A DNA stretch of 64,000 nucleotides, taken from assembly GCF_964204645.1 (NCBI RefSeq), contig NC_134034.1, positions 10,597,414 through 10,661,413 on the forward strand, read 5' to 3'. This DNA comes from Tubulanus polymorphus. Its lineage: Eukaryota; Nemertea; Palaeonemertea; Tubulaniformes; Tubulanidae. A program made the position numbers and the translations under genes. Positions 26,201-34,734 of the stretch are shown in pieces. The notes beneath the pieces are model-generated. The model saw only the letters and a program-made list of their open reading frames with translations, searched no databases and was not told the origin of the DNA. The first letter of the stretch is position 1. Every line of letters starts with the position of its first letter.

Positions 26201-28149
26201 TACACTAGGATCGTAGAGCGACGGAGATCAATGTGGGAAAAGCCATTTCCAGGACCGATTGAACAGTTTAGCGACTTCGGGTTTCAGTTTGAACCCATTA
26301 CCACAGTTTTACTAAAACTTTATTTCTTTTTTCAATCGTCCCGGCCTCAGATACAATATTCGACATCAGGGGCCGGTTCCATAGTCATGGCTTAGACTTA
26401 AGCCCAGTCTAAGACCATGTTAGTTCTATAGCTAATCTAACAACTTAAGACCAGTCTAAAGACTTGAGCCCACTTTTGGACTTAAGTCTCGACTGTAGAA
26501 CTGGCCCCTGTTCATTACCAAAGATCTCCAGTGAAATTGACCTAGCCCCACAATCGTGACTGATTCTTGTATTGTAAATCTACTGGATCTTACAGGAGAT
26601 GTTTATAGATACTTACGACGGAACGTTCGCTGCTAAGGTCGGACCGAGACCGCCGTATATGGGTGTCGGCTACGGCTGTAGGAAGAACGGCACTTTCGCG
26701 GTGGATTTGAAGCATACCGTATTCCAAATCGACATGACGGTAAGAGAAAATTAATGATCAGATGAAATTGGGGGTTTTATTTGTGATGCCGTCGATATTT
26801 AGAGAATCAGGGAACTCGGTAGTGTTGAGACTGCTATAAATATTTTACTGAGTTCAGAATCAGGGAACTCGGTAGCGCGTTGAGACTGCTGTAAATATTT
26901 CACCGATTTGAGAATCAGGGAACTCGGTAGCGTGTTGAGACTGCTGTAAATATTTCACTGAGTTGAGAATCAGGGAACTCGGTAGCGCGTTGAGACTGCT
27001 GTAAATATTTCACCGAGTTGAGAATCAGGGAACTCGGTAGCGCGTTGAGACTGCTGTAAATATTTCACTGAGTTCAGAATCAGGGAACTCGGTAGCGTTG
27101 AGACTGCTGTAAATATTTCACCGATTTGAGAATCAGGGAACTAGGTAGCGCGTTGAGACTGCTGTAAATATTTCACTGAGTTGAGAATCAGGGAACTCGG
27201 TAGCGCGTTGAGACTGCTGTAAATATTTCACTGAGTTGAGAATCAGGGAACTCGGTAGCGTGTTGAGACTGCTGTAAATATTTCACCGAGTTGAGAATCA
27301 GGGAACTCGGTAGCGCGTTGAGACTGCTGTAAATATTTCACTGAGTTCAGAATCAGGGAACTCGGTAGCGTTGAGACTGCTGTAAATATTTCACCGATTT
27401 GAGAATCAGGGAACTAGGTAGCGCGTTGAGACTGCTGTAAATATTTCACCGAGTTGAGAATCAGGGAACTCGGTAGCGTTGAGACTGCTGTAAATATTTC
27501 AACGATTTGAGAATCAGGGAACTAGGTAGCGCGTTGAGACTGCTGTAAATATTTCACCGAGTTGAGAATCAGGGAACTCGGTAGCGTGTTGGGACTGCTG
27601 TAAATATTTCACCGAGTTGAGAATCAGGGAACTCGGTAGCGCGTTGAGACTGCTGTAAATATTTCACTGAGTTCAGAATCAGGGAACTCGGTAGCGTTGA
27701 GACTGCTGTAAATATTTCACCGATTTGAGAATCAGGGAACTAGGTAGCGCGTTGAGACTGCTGTAAATATTTCACCGAGTTGAGAATCAGGGAACTCGGT
27801 AGCGTTGAGACTGCTGTAAATATTTCAACGATTTGAGAATCAGGAAACTCGGTATTAAGGGGGTATTTTAATATTTGTGTAGTCTCTAATCTGGCGATTC
27901 GTTTCTACTCCACAGAGAACCGAATGGGAACCGTTCCAGATCGAGGACAGTGAACCGTATCGGAATATATTCTCACAAGAGAAACAAGACGTCACCGGTT
28001 TCTGCAGAAATATGGCTGGAAATGGAAAGTGTGGAGGATGTCGACCAAAAAACGGCCGCATCTATATCAAATGTGCGTATAAGGACTTCAGCGATGAAAA
28101 CTTTGGGTGGGACTGTGGCAAGCGAGGGTTCCGCGGCAATCCGCCATAA
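8202..28149 (+). CDS. Secreted acidic SG-repeat / FN2 / 22x EGF / 2x GON matrix protein
   Basis: Thirty-one exons join in one frame (6006 nt, 2001 aa). Signal-peptide exon 8202-8253; acidic repeat plus FN2-1, 8753-10702; FN2-2, 11019-11183; EGF exons starting 11981, 12899, 13465, 14014, 14331, 14588, 15125, 15391, 15791, 16599, 17231, 17661, 18254, 18651, 19280, 19764, 19959, 20580, 20768, 21593, 22633 and 23074; GON exons 23386-23612, 24170-24238, 24330-24428, 25098-25550, 26596-26739 and 27916-28149 (stop TAA). Every FN2 and EGF exon is phase 1-1; the GON introns are phase 0. The exon 1 start (ATGATG at 8202) gives a clean signal peptide ending near LVTG. GON domains are best known from ADAMTS9/20 and worm GON-1, but no protease, thrombospondin or disintegrin module is present here. 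Role inferred: extracellular matrix or cell-surface proteoglycan-like protein. The exact function is unknown. Confidence 0.8.
8300..8642. repeat. Two adjacent foldback elements in intron 1
   Basis: About 8300-8405 has inverted ends built on GTTTTATAGACT / AGTCTATAAAAC (a relative lies at 11283-11402). About 8416-8642 has ends GGGGCCAGTTACATAATCG and the near complement CGACTACGGAACGGCCCC, with internal copies of the TTAGTTCTATAGCT word. Confidence 0.5.
8753..10702 (+). CDS. Exon 2: acidic 9-residue Ser-Gly repeats and first FN2 domain
   Basis: One 1950-bp exon. From about 8862 to 10035 it has about 43 copies of a 27-bp unit coding A-S-G-E-E-S-E-T-V, with variants such as SGEESGTIS that recur every three to five units as a higher-order pattern. 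A further acidic Ser/Glu/Asp-rich region follows, with GSGE and ESGSGED motifs, then a complete FN2 domain (ACMFPYTFEG, NEC, RWC, GFC) at about 10561-10701. Each repeat offers an SG next to acid residues, as in glycosaminoglycan attachment sites, and S-x-E sites for Golgi Fam20-type kinases; both are inferences. Because the unit is a multiple of three without stops, other frames and the antisense strand also stay open, but only this frame has a signal peptide and a downstream domain. Confidence 0.85.
11019..11183 (+). CDS. Exon 3: second FN2 domain
   Basis: A 165-bp phase 1-1 exon between a GTTCACAG acceptor and a GTAAGA donor. It encodes a complete fibronectin type II module with the usual four cysteines (EQCHFPFLYHG, TDC, AWC, KYC). 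FN2 domains are known to bind gelatin/collagen or, in mannose receptors, sulphated ligands. Two in tandem next to an acidic repeat suggest a matrix-binding role, which is inference. Confidence 0.85.
11283..11402. repeat. Foldback element, TTGGTTTTATAGACT family
   Basis: Inverted ends GCTTGGTTTTATAGACT and AGTCTACAAAACCGGGCC, with an internal inverted AGTTAACC/GGTTAA core. It lies in the intron after FN2-2. Noncoding. Confidence 0.5.
11981..23199 (+). CDS. Array of 22 single-exon EGF-like modules with EDW signature
   Basis: Each module is one exon of 99-144 bp (twelve are exactly 117 bp) flanked by phase 1 introns, so modules can be duplicated or skipped without frame loss. The consensus is C-x4-C-G-x-G-x-C-x-E-D-W-x5-H-x-C-x-C-x2-G-Y-x-G-x2-C. 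The EDW then His in the C3-C4 loop is shared by most modules, which marks them as a lineage-specific expansion from one ancestor. Module 16 (19764-19862) is shortened in the C3-C4 loop, module 18 (20580-20690) is short near its end, and module 19 (20768-20911) has an N-terminal extension. The calcium-binding D/N-x-D/N-E signature before C1 is not evident. Introns carry minisatellites, a LINE tail and a (CAC)n tract. Confidence 0.85.
12399..12719 (-). mobile_element. Dispersed ~320-bp element (copy A), SINE/MITE-like
   Basis: This stretch is a near-complete reverse complement of 34067-34390. One end reads TCATCCTCGCTTGCCAGGGG; the other carries TTAGCGTAGTGGTTTCGAATCCC, which resembles adjacent tRNA A-box and B-box words. 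No reading frame. It sits in the intron before EGF module 2. A tRNA-derived SINE or a MITE are both possible. Confidence 0.6.
13180..13275. repeat. 18-bp minisatellite (GTGTGCGTTTTGCCGC)
   Basis: Five or six copies of an approximately 18-bp unit GCGTTTTGCCGCGTGT in the intron before EGF module 3. It leaves several frames open, which explains the spurious small open frames here. Confidence 0.75.
20100..20560. repeat. Minisatellite of CAGTTCCACAGTTGTGTGGG units
   Basis: About eight degenerate units of 45-65 bp, each with AGTTCCACAGTTGTGTGGGT then TTTGACTCTGAACCC. A second array of the same word lies at 54935-55205, in an intron of the mucin-like gene. Confidence 0.7.
20985..21482 (+). mobile_element. 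5'-truncated non-LTR retrotransposon (LINE) 3' end
   Basis: A degenerate reverse-transcriptase C-terminal stretch (SSPLLWNNISENLKKTWK, then a stop or frameshift) is followed by a 3' UTR with AATAAA near 21447 and a (CAAAT)n tail ending at about 21482. This layout is typical of a dead LINE copy inserted in an intron, here between EGF modules 19 and 20. Confidence 0.65.
21787..21888. repeat. (CAC)n microsatellite
   Basis: About 30 nearly perfect CAC/ACC trinucleotides interrupted by a few CGAT/CAT units; a short related tract lies at 22376-22404. It is in the intron after EGF module 20. Confidence 0.9.
23386..25225 (+). CDS. GON domain 1
   Basis: Encoded by exons 23386-23612, 24170-24238, 24330-24428 and the start of 25098-25550. 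GON signatures in order: GCQNLRHF, DGEYEIFF, ALIYCKHM, EEFLTL, IRIDI, then GEFSIDLTGTPF, and the closing GFCGGNCGGCWP (the C-G-x2-C-G-x-C motif seen in ADAMTS9-type GON domains). Internal junctions are phase 0. The central cysteine-rich hairpin of vertebrate GON domains appears reduced. Confidence 0.75.
23755..24115. repeat. Tandem repeat, ~77-bp units (ATGGCTGCCTACATAAATCC)
   Basis: Four to five copies containing AAAAATGGCTGCCTACATAA, CCCCCTATGACGTCATCAAA and TTGCCTATTGAAATGATATA, in the intron after the first GON exon. The reverse complement of the same core forms the 46-bp arrays at 54430-54615 and 57240-57545. Confidence 0.75.
25250..28149 (+). CDS. GON domain 2 and C-terminus
   Basis: Starts in exon 25098-25550 (RSCSELKDD, EDGTFQLYFG, ATFYCNNM, EEYLILY, VRVNLE), continues in exon 26596-26739 (GTFAVDLKHTVFQI) and ends in exon 27916-28149 with TGFCRNMAGNGKCGGCRP and a Cys-containing tail that ends GFRGNPP before TAA at 28147-28149. 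Two exons of GON 1 are represented by one exon here, so the duplicated domains differ in intron content. The last intron holds a 1-kb minisatellite. Confidence 0.75.
25754..25912. mobile_element. pogo-like MITE
   Basis: Left end CAGTGGAACCTCGTTAC is preceded by TA; the right end reads CTTCCACTG, an inverted match to the first bases. It lies in a GON intron and has no coding capacity. Same class as 6227-6363. Confidence 0.5.
26086..26195. repeat. Foldback element, CAGTTCCACAGTT family
   Basis: GGGACCTAGTTCCACAGTTGTGAG on the left and GAAACTGCGGAACTGGATCC on the right are inverted matches. Same family as 1783-1892. Confidence 0.5.
26369..26512. repeat. Foldback element, CCATAGTCATGGCTTAGAC family
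   Basis: GGGGCCGGTTCCATAGTC on the left pairs with GACTGTAGAACTGGCCCC on the right. The interior carries the TAAGACCAGTCTAA word of the 6890-7029 family. Confidence 0.55.
26795..27855. repeat. 55-bp minisatellite in last intron of the GON gene
   Basis: About 19 copies of a 53-55 bp unit with AATCAGGGAACTCGGTAGCG and TTGAGACTGCTGTAAATATT. Variants (GCG present or absent, CTCGG/CTAGG, ACCGA/ACTGA) recur in the same order in blocks, so the array grew by multi-unit duplication. No splice-site-like ends are seen in the unit. Confidence 0.9.
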
Positions 28150-28522
28150 AAAAAAAATAATTCAATTTTATCTTTAATTCGAATTAACTTTTCTCCTAAG
28201 GTCATCCTTGCTTGCCGGGGTTTGGTTGCCGCCCGCCGAATATCATTGTGGCATAAACCCTCGCCGCAAACCCTTCATTGGTCCAAGATTTTTTGGGCGG
28301 ACGGGTTGCCGCTAAGTGACCACCAGTCTACGTATTAAGCTAAACAGACTTCCCCTGCAGCAAGAATCGCACCGCGTCTGATTGGATAGATATACCTGAC
28401 TGTGATAGCTTATTCCGAAAATATATTTTGGATTTTCTTTTTTTCAGACCTAGGTCCGGACTTCAATTAAAAGGAAAAGCATCACACCGACACGCGGAAA
28501 CCGTTAAAAGCCTGCATAGGCC

Positions 28523-28637
<115 letters not shown>

Positions 28638-29703
28638 TTAATTTTGGAACTGTTTAGACGAAAGCTGTAACTGTAATAAGGTTTTCGTATTCTTGTGTCT
28701 ATCTCCAAGTAGAATTGTTTAAATTTAACAGAATAGAAATATCTCCCTGGTAGAAAACGATTTGTTGCTTTGTTGATATATGAATGAACCCCCCCCCCCC
28801 CGTCTCCGCAGTATTGTGTTAGTATGCCCCCCCCCCCCAGAAAAATTAAGGGTCCAGCTAGCTTTCAAGTGATAGAGAGTAAGAGATTGGAAAATGTACT
28901 GATCGCATAAGCCTAGCGACCTACCGTAGATAGTATTATAGCCACATCGAGAAACTCACCACAGAAAGCGTCTCCCAAAAGCTGAATTCAAAAGAAATAT
29001 TCTGCAATTCGAATAAGTATCAAACTGCCCTAGTAAAATTCCACCGTACTGCATTCGACTGGAAGAGAACGATTCGTTATCCATGTTTTATTCTCCTCGG
29101 TAACGATGAAACCCCTGCGCCCCCAGCAGTGGAACTTATATTACAATTCCCAGATCTTCCCACTCAACTCAAGTTAAACAATCCCAATCGTACACCGATA
29201 TAGTGATGTCATTCAAAAGCACGGGTAAATATCCCTACACTCCTGACATCGACCTCTAGAGAGACTTCTAAACGTCTTGTCCTCCGTTTTTAATTTTTGA
29301 TTTTTTTTTGAATAATGCGTATTCGTTTAAGACCTTTGAAATTTGTTCACCCAGTGAGTTTAAATCGTACCATATCGATACCATTATCGTCCTAGTATAC
29401 CGGTTTATTGCTTTGACTTGTTAGTACGTCACCGGATTTTGTACCAGCATCAGTTCATTCGTACATGATCTATCTACGACAGCTGTAAACTAATGTCCCG
29501 AATTTGACTGTGTCCCAACCGAACCGATGGTCGTTTAAAGCGCAATTGGATTAGAAAATTAAGCGACAGATTTTAGTAGCGGGCGGGATTCGATAGTTTA
29601 CATTCGGGTCAGAAGGATACAAACCACGTTGAACGATAAGCAAGCAACGAAAAGGTAAGCGAAACAAAAACGCGATGATCGTCTGCCAATCCGCATGTGC
29701 CAT

Positions 29704-29853
29704 CACAGGGGCTCGTATCAGAGTTGTAGGTAATGTAAAAACGATAATCTGTTAATCCTATGTCTATAGTATATATATATGTATAAACTATAGACACACG
29801 ATTAACTGATTATCGTTTTTACATTACCTACAACTCTGATACGAGCCCCTGTG
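29704..29853. repeat. 150-bp near-perfect hairpin / MITE
   Basis: Arms of about 65 nt start CACAGGGGCTCGTATCAGAG and end with the exact complement, closed by a short TATATATATGTATAA loop. GTGCC flanks both sides and may be a target-site duplication. It lies 150 bp upstream of the CapA-like start codon. It could be a MITE, a microRNA-like precursor or both. Confidence 0.7.
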
Positions 29854-30001
29854 GGTGCCCTGTTTAATCAATTTTGAACCAAGTCGAATCGATAAATTAT
29901 TAGCTTTATGGAAACTTTTCTGACTCGCGTATTCTTTCTCGTTTTAACAGTTTTATCAGTGAGGGTTGTTTCTATTTGATTGATTAGAGATTTTCTTCAG
30001 A

Positions 30002-31743
30002 ATGCCTCCTCATCGCTATCAGCAGTTGTTCGTCGCCTGTGCCTTTTTGGCGTTCGTTTATTACGTCATAGTCCACCGTGGATCTCCGGCGATGGTTTCC
30101 GATGATGCCCGAACACCGCCGAAGACGATATCGATGGTATTTACGGGTGACATCATGGCGCACCGGAACATAACGCGATCGGTGTTCGACGAGAAAACTC
30201 AAACTTACGATTACAACCCAATATTCAGGTAACTTTATTTCAATGTAACTGAATGTGAAGTGTGGACGATCGGTTTTTGAAAGTTTGCTAATAAAATGTA
30301 TAATTTCTGGTGTTTCTGGTTTCAATCAAAAATATCTCAGGTAAAGTTCGGAACACATGTGAAGTGTTGATGAACAGCTTTTGAAAGCACGCTGATAAAA
30401 TATCTAAAGTCTAGCGTTTTTAGTTCATTTTCAATCAAAAATATCTCAGGTAAAGTTCGGAACACATTTGAAGTATGGGCGATCAGTTTTTGAAAGTGAG
30501 CTGATAAAATGTCTATTGTCTGATGTGTGTAGTTAATTTTCAATAAACAATGTCTCAGGTGAAGTACTGAACACATGACCCCGAGTGTGGTCTATCAAAA
30601 ATTGACAGACACAAGTACCAAAAGCCCGAGAGGGAGCGGGTCCATTCTACTTCATTTCAATAAATCAATCTTTATTCTCCGTTTAGGTTTGTTAAGCCAA
30701 AATTAGCAGAAACTGATTTTGCGATCGGCAATCTTGAATGTGCAGTCGGTTCTTCTCCGGATGCGGACTTGGCGAACGGCCATTTTACGATAGTCGTACC
30801 GCCGTCGTTCGTCGAAGCTTTACGTAACGCCGGATTTGACGTTCTGGTTACGGCAAACAATCACGCAAACGATGGAGGAAAAGCGGGTGTCGTCAAAACG
30901 AGCGAAACTCTGGACGAATTCGGCATCAGGCACACGGGAGCGTTCGTCGACGGTGACGCGCGTCGGAGACTCTCACCGTTATTACTCGAGAAGGACGGGT
31001 TCCGTATCGCGCTGCTGGCGTTCACCAGACACACGCCGTCAGAACTCGATATGGAACCGCCGACCGAAATGAACTATCTCGAAGAAACGACTATTCGTCG
31101 CGAGGTGGAACGCGCTAAAAACATGAACGTCGACCAGATCATCGCCTTCGTGCACTGGGGTCTAGAATACCAGGAACACCCCGATTACTACTTCCAGAAA
31201 TTGTGGTTTAAATTCTTCAAAGAACTCGGCGTGAATATAGTGATCGGGGCTCATTCTCACGTGCTACAACCGATGGTTTGGGATAAAAAGGACGACTCCT
31301 TGGTCGTGTATTCGTTGGGTAATTTCCTAGCCGATATGACCTATAAACTTCCATCGCTGAAAGGAGCGGCCATTTTTCGCCTGGTTTTGGAAAAGCGCGC
31401 AGACGGCAAAGTATCGATTAAAACAGCCGACTACGAGTTGACCTACATTCAAAATCGCGCAGCTGGGAATATGAGCCAATCGTCGTTCGCCATTCTACCG
31501 GTGAAAGAGTTCGAAAATAATGCTAGGTATTTCGACGATTTGGAATTCAAGGATGAAGCCATGCGAGTTTCGGCGACGGATATGAGACGGTTGATGGCCG
31601 TCGAAACAGTCGGTATACGCGAGCGCCACGCTGAGAATTTCGATCAGCAAAGCCTAGAGTTCCAGTCGAAATTCCTGCGCATGAAATCGAATACCCCTCC
31701 ATTTAGAATATGCCCGTCTTTGGAATCGATGGAGAGAAACTAG
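30002..31743 (+). CDS. CapA / PGA_cap family protein, membrane-anchored, two exons
   Basis: Exons 30002-30228 and 30687-31743 join in phase 2 to give 427 aa, with TAG at 31741. An N-terminal hydrophobic segment (residues ~9-25, LFVACAFLAFVYYVIV) makes it a probable type II membrane protein. The remainder shows the PGA_cap metallophosphoesterase-like signatures in order: FTGDIMAHRN, GNLECAVG, VTANNHANDGG, FVHWGLEYQEHP, IGAHSHVLQP, VYSLGNF. In bacteria CapA/PgsA belongs to the poly-gamma-glutamate synthesis complex. A pgsAA-type gene was reported in cnidarians and linked to nematocyst poly-gamma-glutamate and horizontal transfer. Here the spliceosomal intron and flanking animal genes show it is resident, not contamination. 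Substrate and role in this animal are unknown. A polyadenylation signal AATAAA lies at 31929-31934. Confidence 0.85.
30240..30590. repeat. Minisatellite, ~110-bp units (copy B), in the CapA-like intron
   Basis: Three copies with GTGAAGTGTGGACGATC, TTTTTGAAAGT and AATATCTCAGGTAAAGTTCG. Homologous to 3530-3890. Confidence 0.7.
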
Positions 31744-31928
31744 GCCGACTGCCACGACCATTCGGAGACGTGGCACGGATCATGCACCGGCCACTCGGGA
31801 TAACGCTGAAACACGAATTCATATTTGAAAGTAAAAAAAACCGGTCAATTTCCTCACATACCCTAATGTAGAAAATATTACCAAATCGTAAAATAGATTT
31901 TGTGAAGTGTAATATTGTTGAATGATAA

Positions 31929-31934
31929 AATAAA
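31929..31934 (+). terminator. Polyadenylation signal of the CapA-like gene
   Basis: AATAAA about 186 bases after the stop codon, in an AT-rich 3' flank before the next gene (start 32046). It is the best candidate; the site is not proven. Confidence 0.45.
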
Positions 31935-32045
31935 TAGATTTGTTTGATGAAAAATTAAACATTGATAGGATCGGTTTCGGTTCGTCGGCGAGATGGATTA
32001 CAGTAACAGATTTCGATAACGTTTGTTGCATTATATTTCGCCATC

Positions 32046-33978
32046 ATGGTCCGCACCGGAGCTCATTATGGATTTCGGTTCATTTTCTTGTGGATAACGA
32101 CCGTTATGACGTCATTAGAAGGTAGGACCAGTTGCACGGCTGGAACTGAAAAAGACAATATTCTAAGCTAAATGGTCTCATGTGTTATTTGAGCTACGTG
32201 AAGGAGGTCAAACCTGAAAATTGTGGTCGTGGCACCTCTCTAGTTGTGTGGTTATCATTGTATGTGACCACAGTCTGTGAGATCGAGTTCAGGTCGAGAC
32301 AGCAAACCGACCCTCCACAGACCACTCATGCGCAATCTATAGATTGATCAAATAGGTCGGATTTCGATTGTTCTGGTACAAACCAGTATGTGGCGTGTAC
32401 GACAAAAGGTCTCCGCGTTATTGTGTTGACGGCTCTGTGGGCTCAACTCTCTACACGAGAACTTCGCAATGAAACGGCGGCTAGAATGCATTTTTCTTGT
32501 TGAGCCGGACTCACACGAGGGTCATGGCTGGGTCCAGAGAAACTGGCGAAACTTCTGTGGCAATCGAGGATTCCAGTGATTATGGTTTTGCGTGAACCAT
32601 AACTCAATTTCATATGTTTGACTCCTGAGTTAAATTACGTCAAATTTTCAAATAAGAGATAGAGTCGAATTTAAGTTCTAAGACTGTGGAACTGGTTGTG
32701 TATTTATTCATTTAACGCATTTTTTCAGCGAATGGTTTGAAGCCGTCTGGTATGTACGGTAGAAGATACGGCGATTGTAACGGGTATGATATTGGACCGG
32801 TTAGAAGCGATAATTTCACCAAGTGCATTGACGCGTGTGACGCCTCGTCCAGATGTACCGGTCTAGCTGTATTTAAACATAAACGGCCGTTCGAATGCTG
32901 GTTGAAATATCGTAATTGCCCGGATTTGAACGCGCAAATGTCGGTGTATTTCTTCGAGAAGCTGTACCGCAACGACGGTAAGTCGCACGATACGGAAAAA
33001 TATCGGTGGCAAGGTGAAGGTTACTGCAATACCGAGTACTAGCAGATGAGATTTATTTTCGATGGAGCGACTCTCGTTTGAAACGTATATAGCGTTTAGA
33101 AAATGATACTTTAGAATTTCAAACCTATTGTGTCGATTTAATGAATAAGCAGTCTAATTATTGTATTTAGAACGACTGTATTTTCTTCTCAAGTTCCCAA
33201 ATATTCCAGGCGAGAGCGTTAAACCTTCCTTGTCGTGTTTTTTTAGCTGTGAATAAATTTTCAAATCTCCGTTTACCCAAAACCGATAGATCCATGCCTC
33301 GCCTGCGATGTGTAAGGCAACGAACTACATTTTATTTTTGATTGTAACTTATCATCGAAAACTGCTCGAATTTGGACACCTTTAAGAACTCGATGTTGTA
33401 AAAGATCCAACATTGCAACTGGTTTAATTCGTCTCGGTCTAGATGTATATAGATCCTTCAATAGTGTGTATTTTGAAAAATAGTTCGTTTTAAATGGCGT
33501 GTTTTATATTCTAAATGCTTTTATTTTTGCGTTTTCAACTGCGAATGCCTTTTTCCTTCACATATTATGGAAATTGGTTTGAGTGTAATAGATATTTGTA
33601 TGCGGTGGCTTATGGTCGTGGTAAGGTCTTCCGATAGGCAGGGGGGGGGGTTCCTGACCTAATACACGTCCAGTTTCCATAGATTTGTTAATATTCAGCA
33701 TAATTTTTCTTTTCGTAGACGCGGGTAGAATCTTCAAATATGGCGTGAACGCAGCGATGCCGGGGGTTATTTCACAGCCGCTGAAACCCGGAGTGACGTA
33801 CACGCGTTTTAACGACGCTGTCAGTTGTTTATTGAGTTGCAGTCACGATTCGAATTGTTACTCGTCGAATTATCGATCGACAACGAAAGAATGTTACACG
33901 TACAGTTTGCAACATTTCTACGACGTGCGCCCGATAACAGCGACCGGTTGGACTTTATACTACGTGTACTTGTGGTAG
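32046..33978 (+). CDS. Secreted PAN/apple-like protein, paralogue 1
   Basis: Three exons, 32046-32121, 32729-32977 and 33719-33978, all phase 1 junctions, give 194 aa. Exon 1 is a signal peptide (FRFIFLWITTVMTSL). Exon 2 encodes a PAN/apple-like module: YGRRYGDCNGYDI, KCIDACDASSRCTGLAVFK, ECWLKYRNC. Exon 3 encodes a second Cys-rich PAN-like module: RIFKYGVNAAMPGV, AVSCLLSCSHDSNCYSS, ECYTYSLQHFYDV, ending YYVYLW. PAN/apple domains bind proteins or carbohydrates and occur in plasma, adhesive and immune-type secreted proteins. The function here is unknown. Retaining intron 2 would stop the protein soon after exon 2, at 33042. Confidence 0.75.
32190..32475. repeat. Conserved intron-1 block of the PAN paralogues
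   Basis: About 280 bp (starting near GTGTTATTTGAGCTACGTG) recurs in intron 1 of paralogue 2 (about 34855-35165) and paralogue 3 (about 40565-40865) with very few differences. It includes TGTGGTCGTGGCACCTCTCT and the palindromic word TTCTGGTACAAACCAG. It is better conserved than the neighbouring coding exon 2. It could be a regulatory element or a gene-conversion tract. Confidence 0.6.
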
Positions 33979-34734
33979 ACGGTGAGATACACTTTCCGGC
34001 CATCCTGAATGCTTCACGAAATTCTCAAACATATCTAAGAAAAGGATAAGTCTGGTTAAGGCCATGTTCACCCGTCAAGGGATTCGAACCCACTACGCTA
34101 AAGCTGTTCTCCGAACCCCTTGACCTCACGAGTCGTTGGAGTCGTTACTAGCCGACCAGAATCCGGTCGTACCAATCACAGCGCTTGTTACAAACGACTT
34201 TAGGCTTCTATTGGTTTTCCCGTTAAATAGACCAATCAGCGAACGTTTTACTGAACAAGGAAGTATTTCGCAAATCGATATATGACGTCATGCGCAACAG
34301 CGCCAGTAATGAAACCACGCTTCGTGAGGCCAGGGGGCTGGTGGAAGCGAGTTCGGGAGTGATACCTGACCCCTGGCAAGCGAGGATGGGTTAAAGCTTC
34401 AAAAAATTTTCAAAATCCGAATAATCATCTTAGCCAAATATGGCTGTGCGCTCTGGTTGGGATATATTATAAATCGGTGAACGGTCTTTTCTATCAGCTG
34501 AAAAAATAATTGACACTTTCCTTGATTAATAAAAAAATATGCGCGCGTGCGCAGACTACGAATTCACTGTCGATGATGGAAATTTAATCGAACATTTGAT
34601 TTCAAAACAAAATGATTTTAATGAGAAATTAAATATTCATAGCATCGGCTTCGACAATAAACATTGAGAATTAATATCATTCATACATCATTTTGGTCAA
34701 CTTGTGTTGAGTTTGATTTGCAATTTGTGTCATT
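33979..34734. other. Spacer between PAN paralogues 1 and 2
   Basis: Contains a short 3' flank that is also found downstream of paralogue 3 (AATTCTCAAACATATCTAAG), the dispersed element at 34067-34390 and AT-rich sequence with AATAAA at 34528-34533. No further gene seen. Confidence 0.55.
34067..34390 (+). mobile_element. Dispersed ~320-bp element (copy B), SINE/MITE-like
   Basis: Reverse-complement homologue of 12399-12719, high identity along the whole length. It starts TTCACCCGTCAAGGGATTCG and ends CAAGCGAGGATGGG. Its insertion downstream of PAN paralogue 1 replaces the array-related 3' flank seen at paralogues 2 and 3. Confidence 0.65.

Noticed and set aside
26795-27855. 55-bp repeats as an exon array within the GON domain
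   Set aside because: Units are not multiples of three, contain stops in all frames, and exons 26596-26739 and 27916-28149 join directly in phase 0 across the GON fold.
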